Shown here piece after piece: positions 26,081 to 34,446 of a stretch of DNA of 64,000 bases (positions are counted from its first letter, which is position 1; every line of letters begins with the position of its first letter). The translations under genes were made by a program, and so were the position numbers. The DNA is from Gordonia tangerina (GTDB taxonomy: Bacteria > Actinomycetota > Actinomycetes > Mycobacteriales > Mycobacteriaceae), in assembly GCF_021556435.1 (NCBI RefSeq), contig NZ_JAKGCU010000006.1, positions 62,001-126,000 on the forward strand, read 5' to 3'. Under the pieces are notes generated by a model. That model had not been told where the DNA came from and ran no database searches. It saw only the letters and a list, made by a program, of their open reading frames with translations.

Positions 26081-29000
26081 TCAGTACCGAATCGGCGCCG
26101 GGCTCCACAGGCCGCTGCGGGTGGCGGTGCCGGTGTCGATGTCGGCGAGGGTGTTCACGTCGCCGTAAGGGGTGTAGCGCTCCAGCGAACCCCAGTCGCG
26201 GCCGATGTCACCCTGCAGGTAGGTGGCCATCGCCTCGGGTTGCTGGGACACCTCCAGCCAGCCCAGCGGTCCGCCGCCGTAGGAGTCCTGCCACGCCGAC
26301 ACCGCGGCGGCGAGGTCGGCGCCCGGTTTGATCCGCCACTGTGGGATCTCGGCGACCCCGTTGGCGTGGGAGAACGGACGCTGACAGGGGAACACCAGGC
26401 CGGAGGTCCAGTCCACATGCACCGGGTCTTCCCGGCCGACGACGTCCTGCAGCGTCTGCATCTCCGGCAGCCGCGGCGGGGTCACCACGATGAAGCGGTC
26501 CGATGACAGGTTGTCGTCGGTGGCGACGATGCGCACCGCGGTCGCATCCGACGGCAATGAGTCGGTGGTGACGCGGACATTGCGCCACGACGGACGCGGG
26601 CCCGGGTCGATCAGTTCGGTTTCGCCTTCTGCCTGAAGCTCGGCGTCCCGCGTACCCGGATCGATCGGATCGGTGGTGTACTCCAGCAGCAGGTTCGGGT
26701 TGTCATAGAGCCCGGCGACCGAGAAGGTGAGCAGCGGGCTGTCGGCGAAGTCGGCGGGCAGCGCATACCAGGCGGAGGTGAGCCGGGCCGGCACCTGATC
26801 GGTGGTCGAGTAGCTGCCCATCACCGGGGTGGTGGCCGGATCGAGGAAGAACGGCAGCTCGGCGAAACTGCCGTTCACCCCGGCCTGCGACGTGACGCCG
26901 CCACCGGTGCCGCCGGTGTTGGCGGTGAGCACGTCGGGTGAGTCTGTCGCATTGCCCGCCAGCACGCCCAGCGACCCCTCGCTGGCGGTGGTCTCCAGAT
27001 CGACCGGCACGCCATTGGCGGTGAACCCGGTGGTGGCCGGGCGGGTACCGTCCGGTGGCGCCGTCGCCGGACCCGCGAGGGGGTCGGCGATGGAGCCGTC
27101 GACCGGTTGCAGCAAGAACCGGCTCGGGTCGGTTTCCACCCACACCTTGTCGGCCATCCCGCACTCCTGGCCGGTGAGGGCCTCCAGATTCGCACGCGGC
27201 ACCGAGTACGACGAACTCTGCTGGATTCCCGCGAACATGGCGGTGACCAGAGCGAACACCACGACGGCAGCGGAGACGAAGGCGAGTGGCGCGGATGCGA
27301 GCACCGCCCACATCCGGCGGTACCAGGCTCTGTCGGTATCGGTCGTCGGGTCGTCGGCCGGGTCGGTGCCGGTGAACGGTTCGCGGAAGTGGAACCAGAG
27401 CGCGAGCAGCAGCAGGAGCAGGGCGGCATAGAGCAGAAGGCTCGCGAGGTTCACTCCGAGGCTCACCTGCGTGACGCCCCACGGCATACCCCATGCCGAG
27501 GAGTAGTAGAAGGAGTTCGGCGCGGTGAATGCGAGGCCGGCGACGAACAAAACGAGCGCGGCGAACAACGTCCGGTTGCGCCGCGAATGCATGGCCTGAT
27601 GTCCGACGGCGATCGCGGCCAGCGCGGCCAGGGCCGCGGCGAGACCGGCGAAAACCCCGAAGTGGTGGGTCCACTTGGTGGGCGTGAACATCAGGAACAC
27701 CAGCGAGGCGAAGGTGATCCCGACGATCCGGCGCGACGGTCCCAGCGCGGTGCCGGGGATACGGGAGCGCCGGATCAGCATTGCCGCGGACACCACCAGC
27801 GACAGGATCATGGTGAGCACCGCGAATCGGCGGTCGATGGAGCCGTCGGCGGAGAACGCGAACAACGAGGAGTAGCGGTTGATCTCGTTGTACCAGTGCA
27901 TCGACGGCCCAAGTGCCGACTTCATCTGCGAGGCCTCGACGAACGACCGCAGCGTGAGATTGGAGAACACCACAAAGATCACGAAGGTGCCGGCGGCCAC
28001 GATGGGGGCGAGCAACGCCACATAAGACCATCGACCACCACCGATCACTTTGGCGCGCTTGATCAGGGCCAGGATCATCGGTCGGGCGCCGGCGATCAGT
28101 GCGGCGACGGCGAGCAGGCCGGTGGGTCCGGCGGCGAGACTGAATGCGCCGATCAGACAGGCGACGGCAGCCGGCAGCATGCGGCCGGTGGCGATCGCCC
28201 GCTCCACCGAACACCAGGTGAGCAGCGCACCGAGGCAGATGATCGGCTCGGGGCGCAGCCCGTTGTTGAACGGGAACCAGGAGATGAGGAAGACGAAGGC
28301 GGCTGTCCAGCCCACCGACGGACGGGTGATGGCGGCGCGCCCGAGTCGCGGCAACACCTCGTGGCTGACGATCAGCCACACACCGATGCCACACAAGAGT
28401 GCCGGCAGTCGCATCCACGGGCTGGCCACGCTGATGTGGCTGAGCCAGCCGAACACTTGGTAGTACCAGCCGAACGGTGCCTCGGGCGCCCCGAACCAGC
28501 GGAAGTAGTTGGCGGTGTAGTCGGTGTCCTGCGCCACCCGCGACATCGTCAGCAGGTAGCCGTCGTCGGAGGTGTTGGGGCCGATCATGTGCCACACCAC
28601 CAGCGCGCCGATGACCACATAGTCGCGGGCGTTGAGGTGCCACCACCGCGCCGGCAGGATCCGTCGGTGCCGTCGGCCGTCGGTGGAATCGAGAACGGCG
28701 AGCGCGGCGAGCGACAGCAGGGTGGCGATGATCCCGATGACTAGCACCGCCCACTTCAGGATCGTCGGCGCGGTGGAGTAACGCGAGTCGATCGTGACGT
28801 GCGCGTCCAGCCCGGGCAGGCCGGCGACCGGGCCGTCGAGGTCGGTGAACAACCCGGTGACCTGCGGGCGCTGGTCGGCATCGTAAGTGTCGGACTCGCG
28901 GCCCGCGGTGGTGCCGTCGAGCGGTTCGCCGTCGTCGGTGCGCATCCCGACGAACTCGGCCGAGACGGCCTCGGCGTCGGCGTGCACCGAGATCTCGCGG

Positions 29001-29407
29001 CAGTCCTGACCGCGGATGTCCTCCAGCGTCGCCGCCACCAGTGGCATGTTGCGGATGACCACCTCGACGGTCTGCCGCGAGGCGGGATCGCCGGGCTGCC
29101 CGGTCTTGCGGATGAACAACCCGCGCTCGCCGGATTTCTCCGCCTGCTTCGGCGTCGTCGACAACAGCACGGACTCGCCGTCGCCGAGCTGCTCCACCGC
29201 ACTGCACGGCACCCGAACATCCAGATCGATGGGAACGTAGCTGATCAGCGGTGCCGCGACCGACTCGACCTGCTCGCCCTGGGGCCAGGAGATCTGGGCG
29301 GTCGTCTGATGAACCGGCATCAGTGGTGTTGCGAGTGCCATCAGGAATCCGAGCAGTCCGGTGATGATGGCGACGACCCTGGCGCGTCTTACCGTCTGCG
29401 ATGGCAC
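26081..29407 (-). CDS. embC: EmbC-type arabinosyltransferase
   Basis: A 1108-residue GT-C arabinosyltransferase. SADGSIDRRFAVL, RIPGTALGPSRRIVGITF and FTPTKWTHHFGVFAGLA match the mycobacterial EmbC pattern, whose enzyme extends the arabinan of lipoarabinomannan outside the membrane. Catalytic Asp281-Asp282 lie in NTSDDGYLL. The position equivalent to EmbB Met306 is Leu322. The C-terminal half keeps the carbohydrate-binding domain and ends TRSGLWSPAPIRY. The start is GTG 29407, 8 nt after a TACCAT -10 box and without a ribosome binding site. It stands alone, convergent with embB2 and divergent from aroQ, whereas in M. tuberculosis embC is followed directly by embA. Confidence 0.92.
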   Translation of the reverse strand: MPSQTVRRARVVAIITGLLGFLMALATPLMPVHQTTAQISWPQGEQVESVAAPLISYVPIDLDVRVPCSAVEQLGDGESVLLSTTPKQAEKSGERGLFIRKTGQPGDPASRQTVEVVIRNMPLVAATLEDIRGQDCREISVHADAEAVSAEFVGMRTDDGEPLDGTTAGRESDTYDADQRPQVTGLFTDLDGPVAGLPGLDAHVTIDSRYSTAPTILKWAVLVIGIIATLLSLAALAVLDSTDGRRHRRILPARWWHLNARDYVVIGALVVWHMIGPNTSDDGYLLTMSRVAQDTDYTANYFRWFGAPEAPFGWYYQVFGWLSHISVASPWMRLPALLCGIGVWLIVSHEVLPRLGRAAITRPSVGWTAAFVFLISWFPFNNGLRPEPIICLGALLTWCSVERAIATGRMLPAAVACLIGAFSLAAGPTGLLAVAALIAGARPMILALIKRAKVIGGGRWSYVALLAPIVAAGTFVIFVVFSNLTLRSFVEASQMKSALGPSMHWYNEINRYSSLFAFSADGSIDRRFAVLTMILSLVVSAAMLIRRSRIPGTALGPSRRIVGITFASLVFLMFTPTKWTHHFGVFAGLAAALAALAAIAVGHQAMHSRRNRTLFAALVLFVAGLAFTAPNSFYYSSAWGMPWGVTQVSLGVNLASLLLYAALLLLLLALWFHFREPFTGTDPADDPTTDTDRAWYRRMWAVLASAPLAFVSAAVVVFALVTAMFAGIQQSSSYSVPRANLEALTGQECGMADKVWVETDPSRFLLQPVDGSIADPLAGPATAPPDGTRPATTGFTANGVPVDLETTASEGSLGVLAGNATDSPDVLTANTGGTGGGVTSQAGVNGSFAELPFFLDPATTPVMGSYSTTDQVPARLTSAWYALPADFADSPLLTFSVAGLYDNPNLLLEYTTDPIDPGTRDAELQAEGETELIDPGPRPSWRNVRVTTDSLPSDATAVRIVATDDNLSSDRFIVVTPPRLPEMQTLQDVVGREDPVHVDWTSGLVFPCQRPFSHANGVAEIPQWRIKPGADLAAAVSAWQDSYGGGPLGWLEVSQQPEAMATYLQGDIGRDWGSLERYTPYGDVNTLADIDTGTATRSGLWSPAPIRY

Positions 29408-29415
29408 AAAGAGAG

Positions 29416-29471
29416 ATGGTAACGGTTGGGCTTGCGCGTCCCGTTTCGGCCGAAGGTCGCTGAACTATGGT
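29416..29471. promoter_or_regulatory. Divergent embC/aroQ promoter region
   Basis: TACCAT on the minus strand (29416-29421) lies 8 nt before embC GTG 29407. TATGGT on the plus strand (29466-29471) lies 7 nt before aroQ ATG 29479. Both are leaderless-type -10 boxes; -35 elements are weak. Confidence 0.45.
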
Positions 29472-29478
29472 GGGTGCC

Positions 29479-29940
29479 ATGCCTGACTCCGCCACCGGCC
29501 CGGAACCGTTGCCGATTCTGCTGCTCAACGGCCCCAATTTGAACACCTTGGGCGTCCGGCAGCCGGAGGTCTACGGTGCGGCCACCCTCGACGACGTCGT
29601 CGCGCTGGCGGAGCGGACCGCAGCCGAACTCGGCTACGGATTGCGGGCGGCGCAGACCAATCACGAGGGTCAGATGATCGACTGGTTGCACGAGGCGCGT
29701 GGTCAGATCAGTGGGATCGTGATCAACCCGGCCGCTTGGACGCACACCTCGGTGGCACTCGCCGATGCCCTCGTGATCCCCGAGGTGCCGATCATGGAGG
29801 TGCACATCAGCAATGTGCACAAGCGTGAGGCGTTTCGCCATCACTCCTATGTGTCGCCGCTTGCGTCCGGGGTGATCGCCGGATTCGGTATCCGTGGTTA
29901 CGAATTCGCGATAAGGCAACTAGTCGACGTGCTCGGCTGA
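29479..29940 (+). CDS. aroQ: Type II 3-dehydroquinate dehydratase
   Basis: A 153-residue type II dehydroquinase, converting 3-dehydroquinate to 3-dehydroshikimate in the shikimate pathway as a dodecamer. Motifs in order: LLNGPNLNTLGVRQPEVYG with catalytic Tyr32, NHEGQMIDWLHEA, the substrate loop INPAAWTHTS (Asn83), and EVHISNVHKREAFRHHS with the catalytic His109 region. Length is normal. ATG 29479 is preferred to ATG 29467 because of the TATGGT box 7 nt upstream, which overlaps the earlier ATG. No other aromatic amino acid gene is near; it is divergent from embC. Confidence 0.94.
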   Translation: MPDSATGPEPLPILLLNGPNLNTLGVRQPEVYGAATLDDVVALAERTAAELGYGLRAAQTNHEGQMIDWLHEARGQISGIVINPAAWTHTSVALADALVIPEVPIMEVHISNVHKREAFRHHSYVSPLASGVIAGFGIRGYEFAIRQLVDVLG

Positions 29941-29954
29941 CGGCTCAGCGTTCT

Positions 29955-30014
29955 TCCCCGGGGTATCGCTTCCTCGTCCCACTGCCGTCAGCGGATGAAG
30001 CGATACCCGGGGGA
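29955..30014. terminator. Inverted repeat downstream of aroQ
   Basis: Arms 29955-29972 and 29997-30014 pair over 18 positions with one mismatch; the core GGGTATCGCTTC is perfect. It begins 15 nt past the aroQ stop and lies before the SRPBCC operators. Confidence 0.6.
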
Positions 30015-30035
30015 CGAACCGCGTGGCGACAGAAA

Positions 30036-30087
30036 TGCAACCTTGGGGTTGCAGACGGTCGGTGCGATGTGCAATCCTTGGGTTGCA
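30036..30087. promoter_or_regulatory. Two tandem ArsR-type operators
   Basis: TGCAACCTTGGGGTTGCA (30036-30053, perfect 7-bp arms) and TGCAATCCTTGGGTTGCA (30070-30087) begin 34 nt apart, about three helical turns. They lie just upstream of the SRPBCC-ArsR pair and are the obvious candidates for its autoregulation. Confidence 0.7.
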
Positions 30088-30108
30088 GATAAAACCTGAG
30101 AGGACACC

Positions 30109-30561
30109 ATGATGGACACCGAGTACGACCGCATCGAACGTGAGATCACCATCGACGCATCCCCGCAGCGGGTCTGGGAGTTGGTGAGTGAACCCGGCTG
30201 GTACATCAATGACCAGCGCATCGTCGACCATCAGGTCGAATACGACGGTGAGATCGCCTATGTCACCGATCCGACCCACGGGCGCTTCGCCTTCCGGACC
30301 GTGCATCTCGATGAGCCGTCGTATGCGGCGTTTCGCTGGCACATCGACGCAGACGACCCGTCGAGCTCATCCACGCTGGTCGAATTCTGGCTGACTCCGG
30401 CCGATTCGGGAGTATTGCTGAAGGTCGCCGAATCGGGATTCGCATCGCTGTCCGAGCCGGAGGCCGATCGACGTTCCCGATTCGACGATCACTCCCAGGG
30501 CTGGCGACTCGAACTGGAGCTGGCCCATGTGCACTTCACCGGGGCCGATGCTCGTGCCTGA
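30109..30561 (+). CDS. SRPBCC (AHSA1-like) domain protein
   Basis: A 150-residue [11 protein letters not shown]-fold protein. It has the N-terminal strand EREITIDASPQRVWELVSEPGWY, the usual opening of the AHSA1/polyketide-cyclase-like family, and a long C-terminal helix around RFDDHSQGWRLELELAHVH. The fold binds hydrophobic ligands in a deep cavity; the ligand is unknown. GAGAGGA stands 4-5 nt before the ATG at 30109. Its last 14 nt overlap the ArsR-type regulator gene, a pairing seen often in actinobacteria, so the two form one self-regulated unit. Confidence 0.85.
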   Translation: MMDTEYDRIEREITIDASPQRVWELVSEPGWYINDQRIVDHQVEYDGEIAYVTDPTHGRFAFRTVHLDEPSYAAFRWHIDADDPSSSSTLVEFWLTPADSGVLLKVAESGFASLSEPEADRRSRFDDHSQGWRLELELAHVHFTGADARA

Positions 30562-30886
30562 CGCCGAGACGCAGGCGCCGGTCGAGTTGTTCGCCGCGCT
30601 CGCCGACGACAGCCGGTGGCAGATTCTCGTCGAACTCTCCCGCGCCCCGGCCTCGGCGTCTGCGCTGGCCGACCGATTGCCGATCAGCCGACAGGCCATC
30701 GCCAAACACCTGCGAGTACTCACCGACGTCGGGCTCGTCGCGGCCGCGAAGGTCGGTCGCGAGGTGCGCTACGAGCCGGTGGGCGCGCGACTGAGTCAGG
30801 TGGCGCGCCAACTCGACGCCATCGCCCGCGGTTGGGACCGCCGACTCGAGCGGATCAAGTCGCTCGCCGAAGACGCGAATCGGTAG
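30548..30886 (+). CDS. ArsR-family winged-helix repressor
   Basis: A 112-residue regulator with the ArsR helix-turn-helix core: LFAALADDSRWQILVELSRA, then ASALADRLPISRQAIAKHLRVL as recognition helix and GREVRYEPVG as the wing. No cysteine metal site is visible, so it belongs with the SRPBCC-associated regulators rather than the metal sensors. ATG 30548 is used; an ATG at 30527 in the same frame would lie deeper in the upstream gene. It probably represses its own operon through the two palindromes at 30036-30087, perhaps released by the ligand of the SRPBCC partner. Confidence 0.87.
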   Translation: MLVPDAETQAPVELFAALADDSRWQILVELSRAPASASALADRLPISRQAIAKHLRVLTDVGLVAAAKVGREVRYEPVGARLSQVARQLDAIARGWDRRLERIKSLAEDANR

Positions 30887-30919
30887 TACGAACCGCCGCC
30901 TCGCGGCTGTTGGTACTAC
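30883..30919. terminator. Bidirectional hairpin between arsR-type and MBL genes
   Basis: Arms 30883-30898 (GTAGTACGAACCGCCG) and 30904-30919 pair with two mismatches around a 5-nt loop. The left arm overlaps the ArsR stop codon. It shares GTAGTACGAACC with the embB2/embC terminator. Confidence 0.7.
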
Positions 30920-30936
30920 GAAATCGTGAGGGAGGC

Positions 30937-31695
30937 TCAGGAGATGTCGAGCGCGCGGCGCGCGGCCTCGGCGACCGGACCGTTGTGCCGGGGGCCGTGC
31001 CCGGGGAACAGGACCGTGGCGTCGAGCGAGGTGAACGATTCCACGGTGCGTCGCGCGGTGGCCTCATCGTGTGCGAATGCGTGCTCGATGCATTGCGGAC
31101 CGGTCACCGTCGAGATCGGGTGGCCGCTCACCATGGCGTCCCCGCACACGAGCACCGCGTCGTCGGCGACGAGGTAGGCGCTGTGACCGTCGGTGTGACC
31201 GTACGCGGCCACCGGGTTCGGAGCGCCCGGCAGGTCCAGCGGCGACGGGAACGGCTCGGCCTCGAGGCCCGTGCGGCTCAACGCTCCCAGCGGCAACACC
31301 ATCGACAGCCAGTGCAGCACCCGAGGTCGGTAGGAGATCGGCACGATGTCAGCCGGACCCGCCTGCTGCAGGTATTCGCGGCGGGCATGGGCGACCTCCA
31401 CCGGATCGCAGTAGACGTCGAATCCGTAACGCGCGCTCAGCGTCACCAGCCCGCCGAGATGGTCGACGTGTGCGTGGGTGAGCAGCGCACCCCGGATGTC
31501 CTCGGGACGACGGCCGATGGCCCGCACCGACTCCTCGACCGCAGATGCCTGACCTGGATAGCCGCCGTCGATGAGGGTCAGATCCGAGCCCTCCTGCAGC
31601 AGTATCCAATTCACCACGTCGGTATGCACCAGAAACGCTGTCGACGATCCGGCGTCCACCCGACTGATCTGCATCGGTCTGCGTCCGAACTTCAT
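30937..31695 (-). CDS. MBL-fold metallo-hydrolase
   Basis: A 252-residue metallo-beta-lactamase-fold hydrolase. THAHVDHLGG (His74 to His79) is the dinuclear metal motif; further ligands lie in AYGHTDGHSAYLV, CGDAMV and LFPGHGPRH. Such enzymes hydrolyse thioesters, lactones or phosphodiesters; the substrate is not predictable here. No signal peptide is visible, so it is cytoplasmic. The ATG overlaps the aftA stop by 4 nt (ATGA), placing it at the end of the dprE1-dprE2-aftA transcript. A bidirectional hairpin follows its stop. Confidence 0.88.
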   Translation of the reverse strand: MKFGRRPMQISRVDAGSSTAFLVHTDVVNWILLQEGSDLTLIDGGYPGQASAVEESVRAIGRRPEDIRGALLTHAHVDHLGGLVTLSARYGFDVYCDPVEVAHARREYLQQAGPADIVPISYRPRVLHWLSMVLPLGALSRTGLEAEPFPSPLDLPGAPNPVAAYGHTDGHSAYLVADDAVLVCGDAMVSGHPISTVTGPQCIEHAFAHDEATARRTVESFTSLDATVLFPGHGPRHNGPVAEAARRALDIS

Positions 31696-33629
31696 CGACG
31701 CACCACCACCACGAAAGGTCCCACCTCGGTCACCTCGAACCTCGGGTCGGCGAACACGGCCGGATCGAATGTCACCGTGTACCGCTTGACGTTCGGGTCA
31801 TTGGGGTAGACGTCCTCGGCCAGCCGCAGCGTGTAACCCTCAGCGGCATAGCGGAACAGGAACGCATTGGGTGGAGTCCACGGCGAACGGTCCAGCCGTC
31901 GGATGAGTTGGTCGGGGGTCTCGGCGTCGGCCCATCGTTCGATGGCGGCGGCGCGTTTGTCGAACTCGGCCAAGGGGTTCGCGTAGTGCGAGGTGAGTCC
32001 CTGGAAGCCCCAGTACGGATAGATCGACAGGAAGCCGTAGTCGGCGGTCAGCACCACGTTCTGATCGGCGGTCCGGCCGGTCTGCTTGCGGATCAACCGA
32101 TGGATCTCCGGGTAGTACGACTCGGCGCCTGCGGGACGTTGATCGGCGCGTTCGCCGCGACCGTCGGTGTCGGTGTAGGCGGTGGTGATCTCCCCGGACA
32201 GATGACCCGGGATGCCTTGCGCGAGCGCGATGGCCGAGACCGCCGCGATCGCACCGATCGCGAAGCGGACATCGCCGAACTTGCCCACCGCCCAGCGCGA
32301 CAGATCCGCGATACCGAGCACCCCGGCCGCCGACAACGCGCCGTACAGCAGGGGATCGAGCCGGAACGACAGCAGCGTGCTGCCGCCGGCGGTGCGCAAC
32401 ATCGACAGCAGACAGAACAGGTAGATCGTCACGACGGTGATGAACAGCGCAAGCGCGACGGTGCGCTGTCGGAACCGCAGCAGCAGCCAGACCAGGCCGA
32501 TCAGAGTGACCAGACCCATCAGGGAGAAGTTGAAGAATGGCAGCGGCAGGACAGCGCCACGATCGGGCAGATAGTGTTCGGCAGTGCCGCCGCTGGCGGG
32601 CTCGCTGGTCGCCCGCGCCCACAAATACGGGGCCCACACCACCAGGGCGATGAGGCCGGAGATGACGCCCATCGCGACCAGTCGACCCAGGATCGCGAGG
32701 ATCACTCCTCTTCGCCGGCCGGTCACGGTGGCGCTGGGCACCGCCTTGTTGACGGCCGAAACCCAGCCGACCACACAGAGATACAGAGCCATGACGATCG
32801 CGCTGAGCGCGAACAGCCCGGTGTAGAGCGTGTAGCAGGTGGCGCTGATGCCGAGGAACACACCGGAGCCGATCACCGCAGGCCAACTCGTGCCGCGGCG
32901 GAGGCCGCCCACGGGGCCGTCGGCGAGCCGTGATCTGCCGCGCAACCCGTACAACATCGGGATCAGCATCGGGACGCCGAGTATCACCAGAATCGCCGCA
33001 TACGGTTCCGGTGACGCCCACATCACCGTGACCAGCGTGATGACCAGGGCGATCGGGATTCCCCGCATCGCGCCCACCATCCGCGTCCACAGCAGTATCG
33101 CCACGGCCGCGGCCGCCGCCATCGAAATGATGGCCCACGGTTTGTAGGCCTCCCACCCGGGCAGTCCCTCGATGTTGGCGAACCGGCCACCCCACCAGAA
33201 CCACCCGGCCGGGTAATAGGGCGGCAGATCCAGATAGGTCATGTCCGCCAGCCGTGGGCTGCTGGTCATCCGGGTGAGGTACTCGGTGCGGAACTGCTGA
33301 TCCACCGAGAGACCGAACAGGTAGAGCTTCGTGGCGCCCAACGGCATACCCAGGGTGACGGTCACCATCCCGGCGGATGCGGCCACCGACAGCAGGCCGG
33401 TCAACCAGCGTGGTCTGCCGTAACGATCCAGGAGAACGGCGACGACGAGCACCGCGACCGCGAACACCTGCCCGACGGTGGTCAGTGCGCGGGTCACATT
33501 GGAGGAGTTGAACGCGGGCCAGTCGACGCCCGCGATGACTTTCAGCCCCACGAACGCGATGAGCGCACCCAGCAGCGCGGCAGCGACGAGTGCGCCGACG
33601 TCGCGGGCGCGGCGAACGGCGGTGCTCAC
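31692..33629 (-). CDS. aftA: AftA galactan 5-O-arabinofuranosyltransferase
   Basis: A 645-residue membrane GT-C glycosyltransferase, almost the same length as M. tuberculosis AftA (643). It transfers the first arabinofuranose residues from decaprenyl-phospho-arabinose to galactan, priming arabinan synthesis by EmbA and EmbB. About a dozen TM segments (residues 10-490) are followed by an extracytoplasmic C-terminal domain ending VVVVRR. Family-typical segments include TYLDLPPYYPAGWFWWGGR and YYPEIHRLIRKQTG. GTG 33629 lies 2 nt after the dprE2 stop, so the genes are translationally coupled. In mycobacteria aftA leads straight into embC; here an MBL gene, a regulator unit and aroQ intervene. Confidence 0.92.
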   Translation of the reverse strand: MSTAVRRARDVGALVAAALLGALIAFVGLKVIAGVDWPAFNSSNVTRALTTVGQVFAVAVLVVAVLLDRYGRPRWLTGLLSVAASAGMVTVTLGMPLGATKLYLFGLSVDQQFRTEYLTRMTSSPRLADMTYLDLPPYYPAGWFWWGGRFANIEGLPGWEAYKPWAIISMAAAAAVAILLWTRMVGAMRGIPIALVITLVTVMWASPEPYAAILVILGVPMLIPMLYGLRGRSRLADGPVGGLRRGTSWPAVIGSGVFLGISATCYTLYTGLFALSAIVMALYLCVVGWVSAVNKAVPSATVTGRRRGVILAILGRLVAMGVISGLIALVVWAPYLWARATSEPASGGTAEHYLPDRGAVLPLPFFNFSLMGLVTLIGLVWLLLRFRQRTVALALFITVVTIYLFCLLSMLRTAGGSTLLSFRLDPLLYGALSAAGVLGIADLSRWAVGKFGDVRFAIGAIAAVSAIALAQGIPGHLSGEITTAYTDTDGRGERADQRPAGAESYYPEIHRLIRKQTGRTADQNVVLTADYGFLSIYPYWGFQGLTSHYANPLAEFDKRAAAIERWADAETPDQLIRRLDRSPWTPPNAFLFRYAAEGYTLRLAEDVYPNDPNVKRYTVTFDPAVFADPRFEVTEVGPFVVVVRR

Positions 33630-33631
33630 GA

Positions 33632-34393
33632 TCAGATCGGTAGTCGACGGAAGATCGGGCGCGGGATGTGCCGCAGGATCATCATGACGAAGCGGAACGG
33701 CGCCGGAGCCCAGACGATCTCCTTGCCCTTGTCGGCGGCCGCGACCACCATGCGGCCGACGTCCTCCTTGTTCACCGTCATCGGAGCTTCGTCGACATGG
33801 GCCGACAGCCTGGTGCGGACCTGGCCGGGCCGAACGACGAGGACGCGAGGACCGAACGGCCGCAACGCATCGCCGAGGCCGAGGTAGAAACCGTCGAGTC
33901 CGGCCTTGGTGGAGCCGTAGACGAAGTTGCTGCGCCGCACACGTTCTCCGGCCACCGAGCTCATCGCGATGATCTGGCCCGAGCCTTGTGCGCGCATCTT
34001 CTCACCGAGCAGCACACCCACCGAGACCGCCGCGGTGTAGTTGATGGCGACCTCGGTGACCGCACCCTTCTGGTCCTGCCACACCTTTTCGTCGTCGAAC
34101 TGCACACCGAAGGCGACGATCGCCACGTCGATGTCACCGCCGGCGAAGGCCTTGTCGATCACCGCGGGGTGGGTGTCGGGCGCGAGTGCGTCGAAGTCGA
34201 TCAACTCGACGTCGGTGGCGCCGGCCGTCCGCATCTTCTCGACCGCGGCATCGGAGGTGGGATCGCCCGGGACGGTGGCCAGCACCAGTCGGGCGGGCCC
34301 CTTCTTGAGGTACTCCTCGGCGATCGCCAGCCCGATCTCGGAACTGCCGCCGAGGATCAGGATGGATTGGGGTGCGCCGACGGCGTTGATCAT
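33632..34393 (-). CDS. dprE2: DprE2 decaprenylphospho-2-keto-arabinose reductase
   Basis: A 253-residue short-chain dehydrogenase. It reduces the 2-keto intermediate made by DprE1 to decaprenyl-phospho-arabinose, the only arabinose donor for the cell wall. It shows the nucleotide-binding [18 protein letters not shown], the catalytic Ser of [24 protein letters not shown] with the YxxxK pair, and a hydrophobic C-terminal segment. ATG 34393 has AAAGGG at 5-6 nt and gives the length of the M. tuberculosis enzyme (254). It follows dprE1 after 53 nt. Confidence 0.95.
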   Translation of the reverse strand: MINAVGAPQSILILGGSSEIGLAIAEEYLKKGPARLVLATVPGDPTSDAAVEKMRTAGATDVELIDFDALAPDTHPAVIDKAFAGGDIDVAIVAFGVQFDDEKVWQDQKGAVTEVAINYTAAVSVGVLLGEKMRAQGSGQIIAMSSVAGERVRRSNFVYGSTKAGLDGFYLGLGDALRPFGPRVLVVRPGQVRTRLSAHVDEAPMTVNKEDVGRMVVAAADKGKEIVWAPAPFRFVMMILRHIPRPIFRRLPI

Positions 34394-34446
34394 GGTGCCC
34401 TTTCGGTGTTCGTGAGCAGGTCGTGGGAAGTTCGGGAAGGTGGTCG

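Noticed and set aside
26703..29546. A 947-codon open frame overlapping embC on the same strand
   Set aside because: Arg/His/Pro-rich translation typical of frame-shifted high-GC DNA; embC in the other frame has all family motifs.
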